Assembly: GCF_030067705.1 (NCBI RefSeq)
Contig: NZ_JASJEX010000004.1
Span: 62,001-126,000, forward strand
DNA length: 64,000 nucleotides
Reading direction: 5' to 3'
From: Kribbibacterium absianum
Lineage (GTDB): Bacteria > Actinomycetota > Coriobacteriia > Coriobacteriales > Atopobiaceae
In this document: positions 50,628 to 59,541 of the stretch, one piece after another
Layout of the letters: every line of letters starts with the position of its first letter
Numbering within the stretch: position 1 is the first letter of the stretch
The notes under the pieces: generated by a model
The model's database searches: none
What the model saw: the letters and a program-made list of their open reading frames with translations, nothing else
Told to the model about the DNA's origin: nothing
Program-made: the position numbers and the translations under genes

Positions 50628-51848
50628 TCACTCGGTGGTCGAGCCTCCCGCGCCCGTGCCGCCGTCGCCCGTGTCGGATGCGGCGCCATCGTCCGTGCCA
50701 GAGCCCGCACCGTCGCCCGTGCCGGTATCGGCGTCCGTGCCCGATTCGGAGGCGGCGCCGTCGTCTGGGTTCGGGGCCACGACGCCGGTCCCCTCACCCA
50801 CCGCGTCGCTGTTCACCTTGCGGTAGGAGGGCTTGGACGGGTTGCGCACGTTGATGTAGGTGAGCTGGTTCGGGTGCTCGGCCATGAGCTTCGTGACCAC
50901 GGCCTCCTTCGAGGCAATCTGGCTCGGCGAGCCGAGCGATACCTCGATGCCGTTCTTGAGGGAGCAGGAGATGGACGCGGTGCTCTGGGCCGTGTAGGAC
51001 ACGACCTGGGACGCGAACCCCTCGCTGAAGCCCTCTTGGTAGGAAAGGACGGCGAGGACGGCCTCGTCCGTCGTCTTGGTGCCGGCCTTGGGCTGCACCG
51101 ACGACGGCACCTCTTGGATGAGGAGACAGCCCTCCTTTGCCGCCAGTGCCAACGCGGCATCCGCCGTGGTCTGATCCCCGGTCGTGGAGACGCTCGCCGG
51201 CTCAATCCACACCCCCTGGGCCGAGAGGTACCACACCGAAGTGCCCGTCTTCATCGTGACGAGGGCGAAGACCGTGCGCTCCTCCACGGACAACTTGATG
51301 GTGTCGGGGAGCACGCGCGTCACGGTGACGTTCTTGACCCACGGGTTCTTGCTCAGGTTCTCCTGGATCTGGCCCACGTCCACGTTGAGGAGCGTTGCGT
51401 CGTCCGGCACGGCGGCGAGCCTCACGATCTCGTCCGAGGTGAGGTGCTCCGTGCCGTCCGCCTGGACCGTCCCGACGGTCAGCACCGGCATCTTCGAGAC
51501 GCCGACGAGCACGGCCACACCGAGGGCGAGCACAGCGGCGATCGCGATGGCCACCTTGGCGAGCCACGGCAGCCCCTGCTTTTTCTTGTGGTCGTGGAGG
51601 CCGAGGCCGGAGACCGAGAGGCGCCCGACCTTCTGAGCCTCCGGCGCCCCTCCGAACGTGCGCCGGTTTGAGTCCGTCCGCGGCGGCCGGGGCGCACGGG
51701 TCGAGGAGAGGGGCCGCGCGTGGCTCGCGCCGCGACCGCCTGCGGGGCGCGACGACGGGCCCGACCGTGCCGTGGCACGAGGGCGAGAGCCTGCGCGGCC
51801 GCTACTCCGAGAAGCCGAGGAACTTGATCTGCGGTTTGAGCTGGACAC
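50628..51848 (-). CDS. ftsQ: Cell division protein FtsQ/DivIB
   Basis: FtsQ scaffolds the divisome. The 406-residue protein has a long basic, Ser/Arg-rich cytoplasmic tail (1-95), one membrane segment (about 97-117), a POTRA domain (VGTVQADGTEHLTSDEIVRL to KLSVEERT) and a C-terminal FtsQ domain. The last 50 residues are Asp/Gly/Thr/Ser-rich. The GTG at 51848 lies inside the murB end, with AAGGAGG upstream. Confidence 0.92.
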   Translation of the reverse strand: MSSSNRRSSSSASRSSGRAGSRPRATARSGPSSRPAGGRGASHARPLSSTRAPRPPRTDSNRRTFGGAPEAQKVGRLSVSGLGLHDHKKKQGLPWLAKVAIAIAAVLALGVAVLVGVSKMPVLTVGTVQADGTEHLTSDEIVRLAAVPDDATLLNVDVGQIQENLSKNPWVKNVTVTRVLPDTIKLSVEERTVFALVTMKTGTSVWYLSAQGVWIEPASVSTTGDQTTADAALALAAKEGCLLIQEVPSSVQPKAGTKTTDEAVLAVLSYQEGFSEGFASQVVSYTAQSTASISCSLKNGIEVSLGSPSQIASKEAVVTKLMAEHPNQLTYINVRNPSKPSYRKVNSDAVGEGTGVVAPNPDDGAASESGTDADTGTGDGAGSGTDDGAASDTGDGGTGAGGSTTE

Positions 51849-52719
51849 CGTGCGCCTCCTTCACCTTGTCCCGCATGCCATGGATCACTTCGAGGACCTC
51901 CCGAGCCGTCGCCCGGCCGTCGTTCGCCACGAAGTTCGGAGCTCCCGGGGCAACGACGGCGCCTCCCACGCCCCAGCCGGCCACGCCGCTCGTGGCCAAC
52001 AGCCGTGCGGCCTCCTGGTCGCCGGCGTCGAGGAACACCTCGCACGTGCACGCGCGGGTACCGGGCTGCGACCGCCGACGTTTGGTGAGCTCGCGCTCGG
52101 AGCGGTCGCCCACCTCCGGCTTCCCCACCGGGTCCAGCGAGAACGTGGCCTCGAGCACGAGCTCGTCGGACGGCAGCGAGGTGCGCCGGTACCCCCACTC
52201 GATGTCCGATCCCTGGCGGCGCACCATCCCCTCTCCGGGGCGGAAGCACACAAGGCTCTGGACGCGCTCGCCGAGCCACTGGCGCCGGCTACCCGCGTTC
52301 ATCGAGACCGCGCCGCCGAGCGTTCCCGGGATTCCGGTCAGCGGCTCGAGACCGGAGAGCCCGTTCTGGTACGCGGCGTTCGCCACCTTTGAGAGCAACG
52401 CGCCCGCGCCGGCGCTGAGCAGACCGTCCCCCTCGCCCACCGAGATCCGGGCGAACTCGCGGCCGAGCCGCACGACGCACCCGGGAAAGCCATCGTCGGA
52501 AGCAAGCACGGCCGTCCCTCGGCCAAGGACGACCCAGGGCACGCCCTCCTGTTTGAGGATCTCGAAGACCCGCGCGAGCGCGTGGTACGAGTGCGCGGTC
52601 GCCACAAGGGAGGCCGGACCGCCCACCCGCAGACCTGTCAGGCGCGCGCAGGGCACGTCGCGCTCGATGTCCGCGTCGTAGGCTCCCGACAGCGCCAAGT
52701 AGGCATTGAAGAGGCTCAT
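51802..52719 (-). CDS. murB: UDP-N-acetylenolpyruvoylglucosamine reductase with altered active site
   Basis: MurB reduces UDP-GlcNAc-enolpyruvate to UDP-MurNAc with FAD and NADPH. The 305-residue protein keeps RVGGPASLV, VLGRGTAVLASD, GIPGTLGGAVSMNAG and ARISVGEGDGLLSAG. The region that normally reads GSxFKNP is RACTCEVFLDAG (cysteines 224 and 226). The C-terminal catalytic Glu of LxPEVxxIG is Gln297 (LKPQIKFLG). GGAGGGTC precedes the ATG. A tandem 11-bp element lies in its 49-base leader. It may be a divergent but active MurB. Confidence 0.9.
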   Translation of the reverse strand: MSLFNAYLALSGAYDADIERDVPCARLTGLRVGGPASLVATAHSYHALARVFEILKQEGVPWVVLGRGTAVLASDDGFPGCVVRLGREFARISVGEGDGLLSAGAGALLSKVANAAYQNGLSGLEPLTGIPGTLGGAVSMNAGSRRQWLGERVQSLVCFRPGEGMVRRQGSDIEWGYRRTSLPSDELVLEATFSLDPVGKPEVGDRSERELTKRRRSQPGTRACTCEVFLDAGDQEAARLLATSGVAGWGVGGAVVAPGAPNFVANDGRATAREVLEVIHGMRDKVKEAHGVQLKPQIKFLGFSE

Positions 52720-52726
52720 GACCCTC

Positions 52727-52748
52727 CGGGGTGTGATTGGGGTGCGGT
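52727..52748. repeat. Tandem 11-bp element in the murB leader
   Basis: CGGGGTGTGAT and TGGGGTGCGGT are adjacent on the plus strand, between murC and the murB ribosome site. The second unit is identical to the first unit of the divIVA leader pair. Confidence 0.65.
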
Positions 52749-52768
52749 TACGGAAGGGAAGGCCGGCC

Positions 52769-54172
52769 TTAGGACTCGTCGGCCTCGCGCTTGGCCTCGA
52801 TGAACTCCGGGCCGACCATGGTCACGTCGCCGGCGCCCATCGTGATGAGGAGGTCGCCGGGGCGCACCTCGTCCATCAGAGCGGCGACGATGTCGCCGCG
52901 ACCAGGGACCGAGCGCACTGTGGGCACGTGCCCGCGCTCGGCCACCGCTGACGCGACGGTCTTGCCGGAGACACCGGGGATCGGCATCTCGCCGGCTGGG
53001 AAGACGTCCATCACGAGCAGCGCGTCGGCGCTGTCAAAGGCGGAGCCGAACTGCTCGGCCAACGCCTGCGTGCGAGTGTAGCGGTGCGGCTGGAAGGCGA
53101 CGACCACGCGGTCGAAGCCCAGACCCTTGGCTGCGGCCAACGTGGCCGCCACTTCCGTGGGGTGGTGCCCGTAGTCGTCCACAACGGTCACGCCGTCGAT
53201 GTCTCCGACATGGGTGAAGCGGCGCCCGACGCCCTTGAACTGGGACAGCGCCTCTGCGGCCTTCTCGAGGTCGAGCCCGAGGACGGAGGCGCAGGCGATG
53301 GCCGCCGTGGCGTTGAGCTGGTTGTGCACGCCCGGGTTGCTCTGGATCGTCACGGTGACGTCCTGGCCAGAGGGCGCGTGCACCACGCAGCGGGAAGCGA
53401 GCCCCTCGGTGCCGAGGGGCTCACAGACGAAGTCGTTCTGGCCGCCGAAGCCGTAGGTCACGACGCGTCGGCCGCTCTCCCGGGCCAGCTCCACGGTGTG
53501 GGCGTTCTCACCGCACACGACGACGGCGCCCTCCTCGCCCACGGAGGCCATGAACTTGAGGAAGGCCTCCTCGATGGCCTCGAGCGTGCCGTAGTGGTCC
53601 AGGTGGTCCGCCTCGATGTTGGTCACCACGGCCACCGTGGGGTCGAGCAGCAGGAACGAGCCGTCCGACTCGTCGGCCTCGGCCACATAGAGGTCGCCCG
53701 AACCGTTGCGGCCGTTGGTGCCGTAGCCCTCCACGACCCCTCCGATGAGGAACGACGGGTCGAGGCCCATCTTGTCGAGCATCGTCGCGATCATCGAGGA
53801 CGTGGTGGTCTTGCCGTGCGTGCCGGCGACGGCCACGGTGGTGCGGCCGATGGAAAGGGCGGAGAGCATCTTCGCGCGGGGCCACACGGGGATGCCGAGC
53901 TCGTGGGCCCGGACCACCTCGGGGTTGGACTCGGGCACCGCCGTCGAGGTCACCACGACGTCGGGGGTCTTGGCGTCCACGGTGGCCGCCTCGTGCCCGA
54001 TGGTCACGTCGACGCCAGCCCGGCGCAGGCTGCGGACGTAGCGGGACTCCTTGAGATCGGAGCCGGTGACCGTGCACCCGCGCTCGTGCAGGACGAGCGC
54101 GATGCCGCTCATCCCGGCGCCGCCGATGCCGATGAAGTGTGCGTGCTCAAAGGGAAGCGAGCTTTCAGACAT
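52769..54172 (-). CDS. murC: UDP-N-acetylmuramate-L-alanine ligase
   Basis: MurC adds L-alanine to UDP-MurNAc. The 467-residue protein begins with the FIGIGGAGMSGIA nucleotide-sugar motif. It has the ATP loop GTHGKTTTSSM (about 115-125), EADESDGSF, NIEADHLDHYG and the C-terminal DDYGHHPTEVAATL. GAGAGGGGC precedes the ATG. It follows murG after 146 bases that contain an 8-bp hairpin. Confidence 0.96.
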   Translation of the reverse strand: MSESSLPFEHAHFIGIGGAGMSGIALVLHERGCTVTGSDLKESRYVRSLRRAGVDVTIGHEAATVDAKTPDVVVTSTAVPESNPEVVRAHELGIPVWPRAKMLSALSIGRTTVAVAGTHGKTTTSSMIATMLDKMGLDPSFLIGGVVEGYGTNGRNGSGDLYVAEADESDGSFLLLDPTVAVVTNIEADHLDHYGTLEAIEEAFLKFMASVGEEGAVVVCGENAHTVELARESGRRVVTYGFGGQNDFVCEPLGTEGLASRCVVHAPSGQDVTVTIQSNPGVHNQLNATAAIACASVLGLDLEKAAEALSQFKGVGRRFTHVGDIDGVTVVDDYGHHPTEVAATLAAAKGLGFDRVVVAFQPHRYTRTQALAEQFGSAFDSADALLVMDVFPAGEMPIPGVSGKTVASAVAERGHVPTVRSVPGRGDIVAALMDEVRPGDLLITMGAGDVTMVGPEFIEAKREADES

Positions 54173-54223
54173 GATGCCCCTCTCGCGCGCAGCGGTTCCG
54201 CGCGCAGTACGGTCGTGGATCCC

Positions 54224-54246
54224 GGCGGGGCGCGCTCGGCCCCGCC
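54224..54246 (-). promoter_or_regulatory. Hairpin in the murG-murC gap
   Basis: A perfect 8-bp GC stem (GGCGGGGC with GCCCCGCC) closes a 7-nt loop 52 bases before murC. There is no T-run after it, so it is more likely a processing or stability element than a terminator. Confidence 0.4.
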
Positions 54247-54318
54247 GCAGGTAAAACTCTAGGGCTTGAGCGCGCCGCGCGCCCCATTTCCCCGGTATCT
54301 CCGTGGCGGAGGCCGGCC

Positions 54319-55434
54319 TCAGCAGGACGGCCCGAGACGCTCCACCTGGTCCGCGAGATGGCCGGCCGCCTGCTGCTGCGCCAGTCCCTCGGCCGCGTGA
54401 CGCATCGCGGCGCGCGCCCCTTCGTCATCGAGAAGGCCGAGCAGGAGCCGCCGGAACTCCGGCCGGGAGAGCTCGTCGTCGGCCACGGACTCCGCCGCGT
54501 GCGCGCCGACGAGGAACTGGGCGTTGACGGTCTGATGGTCCGCCGTCGCGTAGGGGTACGGCACGAGGATCGAAGGAACCGCGAGGGCCGCGATCTCGGC
54601 AATGGAGCTGGCCCCCGCGCGCGAGACCACGAGGTCCGCAGCGGCGAGCACATCCCCCATGTTCTCGATATAGGGCACCACGTGCCAGCGGCGCGCCTCG
54701 TCTGCGGACAGCCTGAGGGCGCCCACGACCTCCTCGTAGGAGGCCTTCCCCGTGGCGTGCACCACATGAAGGTTCGGACGACCGAGCAGGTCCTGTTTGA
54801 GCCCCGCCATCGCCTCGTTGATGGCCTTGGCGCCGAGCGAGCCGCCGAAGGTCACGAGGAGCGTGGCGTCATCGGGCACCCCATACGTCTCGCGGCCGCG
54901 CCGGGCGTCGCCCTCGATCACGGAGCGCCTCACGGGGTTGCCCGTGACGACGATGTTGGTACCAGGGCCAGCGTGGGGCTCGAGCGAGCGCACCGCTTGG
55001 GGCAGCGCGACCGCGACCACCTGCGCCTTGCGGGCGAGGGTCTTGTTCGCGAGGCCGGGCACCGAGTTCTGCTCGTGGAGCATCACCGGCACATCGTGGG
55101 CGGCGCACCACTCCAGAAGCGGCATCTCCACGTACGCGCCGAAGCCCACAGCGACGTCGGGCGCTCCGTGCGTCCCAAAGTGCGTCCCGACCGTGCGCCT
55201 GGCGGACCGGAGGCGCGCAAGCGCCGTCACGGCCGTCCAGGGCCGCGAGCGGTCGATGCCCGACACGCGGATGGGCACGAAGTCGAAGCCGGCCGCAGGG
55301 ACGAGCGTGCCCTCGAGCTTGGCCGACTGTCCAAAGAAGGTGACGTGGTGCCCCCGGTCCCTCAGCTCCTCGGCCAGGGCGAGGGCTGGGTTGATATGGC
55401 CGGCCGTTCCCCCTGCAGCGATGGCGACTTCCAT
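54319..55434 (-). CDS. murG: MurG lipid II synthase
   Basis: MurG transfers GlcNAc from UDP-GlcNAc to lipid I at the inner membrane face. The 371-residue protein has the G-loops AAGGTAGHINPALAL near the N-terminus and FGGSLGAKAIN, the conserved HEQNSVPGLANK, and VSRAGASSIAEIAAL with the UDP-binding residues. The ATG at 55434 comes three bases after ftsW, with GAGGAGG inside its end. Confidence 0.96.
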   Translation of the reverse strand: MEVAIAAGGTAGHINPALALAEELRDRGHHVTFFGQSAKLEGTLVPAAGFDFVPIRVSGIDRSRPWTAVTALARLRSARRTVGTHFGTHGAPDVAVGFGAYVEMPLLEWCAAHDVPVMLHEQNSVPGLANKTLARKAQVVAVALPQAVRSLEPHAGPGTNIVVTGNPVRRSVIEGDARRGRETYGVPDDATLLVTFGGSLGAKAINEAMAGLKQDLLGRPNLHVVHATGKASYEEVVGALRLSADEARRWHVVPYIENMGDVLAAADLVVSRAGASSIAEIAALAVPSILVPYPYATADHQTVNAQFLVGAHAAESVADDELSRPEFRRLLLGLLDDEGARAAMRHAAEGLAQQQAAGHLADQVERLGPSC

Positions 55435-55437
55435 GGC

Positions 55438-57042
55438 CTACCTCCTCTTGTGACGGTCGGACGCGCCGCGCCGGTCCCGGACCTCCGGCCCGCGCGACGG
55501 CCGCAGCCGGTCCGAGGAGCTGCGACCCAGCTCGATCCTCTCGCGACCAGACCCGTCGCGGACCACTCGCGCCTCCGGGTGCGCCTCGAGGCCCCGCTGC
55601 CCGAACCCGCGACGCTCGGAACGGCCGGCCCCTGTCGTCGCCGAGCCCTCTGTGCGACCCGGCGCCCCCGACGCGGACCCACCGTCGAGCACTCGGAACG
55701 AGCGGGCGCGAGGCTCACCGGCGGTCGAGCCCTCCACGCCCGGCTGACGAGCGGGAGCGGCGACGACAGCGAGCGCCCGGCCCCCTTGCGGCGCCGCACC
55801 CTCTTGCACCATGGACAACGAGCGACGGCGACGCTCCCCGTCCGTCTCCGGCAGCCGGGTCGCACGTGCGACGGAGAGGATCATGCCTACGCCGAGCATC
55901 GACCCCATCATCGCAGACCCGCCGTAGCTCACGAACGGGATGGCCTTGCCGGACATCGGGAAGAGCCCGAGCACCCCGAGGGCGTTGAGCAGGAATGCGC
56001 CCACGAACAGCATCGCGCACCCGAGCACGATCAGCTGTCCCAGCTCGTCCGGCGCTTGCTCGGCGATCTTGAGGGACGACCAGAGGAGCAGCCCGAACAG
56101 GGCCATAAGGGCGACGACGCCCACCGCCCCCAGCTCCTCGCCGATGACGGCCAGGATGAAGTCGTTGTGCATCTCGGGCAGGTAGGCGTACTTCTGGCTG
56201 CCCATCCCGAGCCCGACCCCGAGCAGGCCGCCGGAGCCGAACGCGTAGAAACCCTGGGTGACCTGGTACCCGTCGCCGTACGGGTCCGCCTCCGGGTTGA
56301 GCATCGTCAGGAAGCGCTGGCGCGAGTACTCGTCCCTCAGGGAGATGACAAAGAACAGGACGACCGCAACGACACCGGCACGCGCGAGCGTGCGCCGGTC
56401 CCAGGCGCCAGAGTCCCACACCATGCAGAAGAGTGCGGCACAGATGATGAACGTCGTCCCCTTGTCGGGCTGCATGAGGACCATGAGCACGAGCACGAGG
56501 ATCGGCGCCGCCTGGCGCAACGCCTCGGTCCAGTGAGGCGCCCGGCCGCCCCAGCGGCAGAGCAGCTGCGCCGCAGCTGCGACCACGACGAACTTCACGA
56601 ACTCCGCAGGCTGGAGGGTCAGCCCCGCGATCGAGATCCAGCGCGAGGCGCCATGGGACGCCACGCCGATCACGAGAACGCAGAGCAGCACGACGAACGA
56701 GGCACCCATGATGAGCTTGAGACCGATGCCCGACGCCCACGCGTGGTAGTCGACCTTCCAGGCCACGAGCATGAGGAACAGGCCGATGCCGAGGGAGACG
56801 AGCTGTTTGACCAGGTAGTAGGACGGGTCGTCGGCCGCCGTGAGCCCCTTGATGGACGACGCCGAGTACACCATGGCCAGGCCGAAGGCCACGAGCCCGA
56901 ACACCGAGGCCGCGAACAAGAGGCGCGGCACCATGATCGGCGCCGGAACGCGCCGAATCCTGTCCTCCCACCGGCCGAGCCAGCCGGCCTTCGCAGCCCG
57001 GGGGCGCCGGGTGGCGGCCGCAGCCTCGTTCGAGCGCGCCAT
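55438..57042 (-). CDS. ftsW: FtsW, septal glycan polymerase, with long basic tail
   Basis: FtsW is the SEDS polymerase of the septum and partners with FtsI. The 534-residue protein has about ten membrane segments (about 40-410), with MVYSASSI, QPDKGTTFI, GEELGAVGVVALM and FVSYGGSAMMGSMLG. The C-terminal 125 residues are Arg/Gly/Ser-rich and cytoplasmic, far longer than usual. The ATG directly follows the murD stop (TAGATG). Confidence 0.95.
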   Translation of the reverse strand: MARSNEAAAATRRPRAAKAGWLGRWEDRIRRVPAPIMVPRLLFAASVFGLVAFGLAMVYSASSIKGLTAADDPSYYLVKQLVSLGIGLFLMLVAWKVDYHAWASGIGLKLIMGASFVVLLCVLVIGVASHGASRWISIAGLTLQPAEFVKFVVVAAAAQLLCRWGGRAPHWTEALRQAAPILVLVLMVLMQPDKGTTFIICAALFCMVWDSGAWDRRTLARAGVVAVVLFFVISLRDEYSRQRFLTMLNPEADPYGDGYQVTQGFYAFGSGGLLGVGLGMGSQKYAYLPEMHNDFILAVIGEELGAVGVVALMALFGLLLWSSLKIAEQAPDELGQLIVLGCAMLFVGAFLLNALGVLGLFPMSGKAIPFVSYGGSAMMGSMLGVGMILSVARATRLPETDGERRRRSLSMVQEGAAPQGGRALAVVAAPARQPGVEGSTAGEPRARSFRVLDGGSASGAPGRTEGSATTGAGRSERRGFGQRGLEAHPEARVVRDGSGRERIELGRSSSDRLRPSRGPEVRDRRGASDRHKRR

Positions 57043-58467
57043 CTACCGCTCCTCCGCCAGGTCGCGTTCAAGCGAGCGCCGCTCGTCGTCGGCGAGCTCG
57101 CGCACGAGGTCCTTGAACCGGTGCCCGCGCTCCTCGAAGCCGCTGAACTCGTCGTAGCTGGAGCACGCCGGGCTCAGGAGCACCACGTCCCCCGGCTCGG
57201 CGACGGCGCGGGCGGCCTCGACGGCATCGGCCATGTGCGGGGCGTACAGCACGCGGCAGCCGGCGAGCTCGAGCGCGGCGCCGAGGCGACCCTGGGCCTC
57301 GCCGTAGGCGACGACGCACTTCACCTGCGCGGCGAGCACGTCGCAGAAGCTCGTCAGGTCGCCCCCTTTGTCGTGACCGCCCACGAGCACGACGACGCGG
57401 CCGGCCGGGAAGGACCCGACGGCCTTCTCGACGGCGTCGGTGTTGGTGGCCTTGGAGTCGTTCACGTAGCGCACGCCCGCAACGGTCGCGACCGGCTCGA
57501 TGCGGTGCTCGAGCGGCGCGAACCCTACGAGCGCCCGGCTCACGACCGCAGGGTCTGCGCCCACAAAGAGCGCGGCCGCTGCGGCCACCAGGGCGTTGGC
57601 GTAGTTGTGCGGCCCTTCCAGCCCAAGCTCGTCCGTGCGCGGCAGCTCGTCACGCTCGCCGTCGAGCTCCACGATGAGACGGCCGTCCTGCAGGTAAGCG
57701 CGGTTGGGGCTGTCCGGGACGCGCGTCACGGACACGCGGCACGGGGCGAGCCCCCTCTCGTCCAGCTCGTCCGCGATACGCGCGCACTCGGGGTCGTCGA
57801 CCACGAGCACCGGCAGGTCGCCCACGCCCAGGTTCGCGAAGATGCGCTCCTTGGCGGCGATGTAGTTGGCGTGCGTCCGGTGCCACTCCGCATGGTCCGG
57901 CGTGATGTTGAGCAGGCACGCCACGCGGGGCTCGAGCCTCTCGGTGGTGGCCAACTGGAAGCTCGAGAGCTCCGCGACGATCCACTCGTCCGGGCGGCGG
58001 CGCGCCACCTCGCCGATCACGTTGGGGCCGATGTTGCCTACCGCTGCGGCCGGCATGCCGCAGGCGTTGAGGAGGTGGGCCGTGAGGGACGTGGTGGTGG
58101 TCTTGCCGTTGGTGCCGGTGATGCCGATCCAGCGCTCGGGGCTCTCCTCCCAAGCGAGCTCCGGCTCGCCGATGACCCGGCGGCTCGCGGCGCGCGCGTT
58201 GCCGAAGAGGTCGGAGAACTCGGAGATGCCCGGGCTCGCGACCGCGAGGTCGAAGGCGCCGCTCACGTCGTCGGTGCCAAGCACGACGGTGGCCCCCAGC
58301 TCGGAGAGCCGTGCCGCGCGGTCGCCGGGAGCGCTCTTGGCGCCCCCAACGACGGTCACGCTCGACACCCGATCCGCCCCAAGGCCAAGCAGGTACCGCG
58401 CCACGGCCTCGGCCGTCTGGCCCATGCCAAGCACCACAACGTCGCCCAGGAAGCCCTGGTCACCCAT
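57043..58467 (-). CDS. murD: UDP-MurNAc-L-Ala-D-Glu ligase
   Basis: MurD adds D-glutamate to UDP-MurNAc-L-alanine. The 474-residue protein has VVVLGMGQTAEAVARYL near the start, the ATP loop GITGTNGKTTTTSL (about 114-127), ELSSFQLATT, NITPDHAEWH and NDSKATNTDAVEKA, which are standard Mur ligase motifs of the MurD type. GGGAGGGAC precedes the ATG. It is followed without gap by ftsW. Confidence 0.96.
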   Translation of the reverse strand: MGDQGFLGDVVVLGMGQTAEAVARYLLGLGADRVSSVTVVGGAKSAPGDRAARLSELGATVVLGTDDVSGAFDLAVASPGISEFSDLFGNARAASRRVIGEPELAWEESPERWIGITGTNGKTTTTSLTAHLLNACGMPAAAVGNIGPNVIGEVARRRPDEWIVAELSSFQLATTERLEPRVACLLNITPDHAEWHRTHANYIAAKERIFANLGVGDLPVLVVDDPECARIADELDERGLAPCRVSVTRVPDSPNRAYLQDGRLIVELDGERDELPRTDELGLEGPHNYANALVAAAAALFVGADPAVVSRALVGFAPLEHRIEPVATVAGVRYVNDSKATNTDAVEKAVGSFPAGRVVVLVGGHDKGGDLTSFCDVLAAQVKCVVAYGEAQGRLGAALELAGCRVLYAPHMADAVEAARAVAEPGDVVLLSPACSSYDEFSGFEERGHRFKDLVRELADDERRSLERDLAEER

Positions 58468-58509
58468 AGCAATGTCCCTCCCCCGCCCGCGGGGGCGGAA
58501 GTCCTCAAA

Positions 58510-59541
58510 CTAACCCAGCTGGAAGTACAGCGCGAACCCGAGGGCCGCGAACGCGGCCGAGACGATCCAGAAGCGGATCACCACCTTGGTCTCGCTCCAG
58601 CCCTTCTTCTCATAGTGATGGTGCAGCGGCGCCATCAGGAACACGCGCTTGCCGGTCTTCTTGAAGCTCACCACCTGGATCATCACCGAGAGGGCCTCGA
58701 CAATGAAGAGGCCGCCCATGATGAGCGACGTGACCTCGGTCTTCGTCAGGACCGCAAGGGTCGCGAAGCCGGCGCCGAGCGCCAGGGACCCCGTGTCGCC
58801 CATGAAGACCTGGGCCGGGTAGCAGTTGAACCAGAGGAAGCCCACGCACGCGCCGGCGATGGCCGCCGCGTACACGGCGAGGGACAGCTCGTTGTAGCGG
58901 TAGCACACCATGGCCATGAAGACCATCACGGTGAGCACGCAGCCAGAGGCGAGCCCGTCGAGACCGTCCGTGAGGTTGACCGCGTTGGACAGGCCGGCGA
59001 GCAGCAAAAAGACGAAGACCACGTAGAGCCACGGGATCTGGAAGTCGGACCCGTTGACCGGGATCGTCGTGGTGAGGACGCCGAGGTCGATGGTGAACCC
59101 GCCCGGGAAGCGCACGGTGGGCTCGATGCCCACCCAGTTCACGGCGGCCAGACAGAACGCCACCGAAATCGTGGTGAGGCCGATCATCTTCTGCGTCGGC
59201 GTGAGGCCCAGCGAGCGCCCGTGGGACACGGACTCGATGTCGTCGGCCAGCCCGAGGAACGCGGTGGCGTAGGTCGCGAGCACCGCAAGGACGAGCGCCG
59301 GCGTCCAGTGCGCGAAGAGCGCGACGGTCACAAGAATGGAGAGGAGGATCACCACGCCGCCCATCGTGGGGGTGCCCTGCTTCACCAAGTGGGTCTGCGG
59401 GCCGTCTGCCCGCACCTGTTGGCCGATGCCGTCGCGCTTGAGGAACCGGATGAACGGCGGCATGAGCAGGATCGCACAGACCACGGCGCAGCCGAACGTC
59501 AAAAAGACGGTGTAGGTGGGGTACGCGGGAGTGCCGAGCAT
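58510..59541 (-). CDS. mraY: Phospho-MurNAc-pentapeptide transferase
   Basis: MraY makes lipid I from UDP-MurNAc-pentapeptide and undecaprenyl phosphate. The 343-residue protein has ten membrane segments and the motifs TMGGVVILL, GLADDIESVS, NAVNLTDGLDGLASG, FMGDTGSLALG and APLHHHYEKKGW. Its ATG shares one base with the murF stop (TGATG). It differs from the WecA-type paralog at 26815-27978 by its HHHYE motif. Confidence 0.97.
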   Translation of the reverse strand: MLGTPAYPTYTVFLTFGCAVVCAILLMPPFIRFLKRDGIGQQVRADGPQTHLVKQGTPTMGGVVILLSILVTVALFAHWTPALVLAVLATYATAFLGLADDIESVSHGRSLGLTPTQKMIGLTTISVAFCLAAVNWVGIEPTVRFPGGFTIDLGVLTTTIPVNGSDFQIPWLYVVFVFLLLAGLSNAVNLTDGLDGLASGCVLTVMVFMAMVCYRYNELSLAVYAAAIAGACVGFLWFNCYPAQVFMGDTGSLALGAGFATLAVLTKTEVTSLIMGGLFIVEALSVMIQVVSFKKTGKRVFLMAPLHHHYEKKGWSETKVVIRFWIVSAAFAALGFALYFQLG

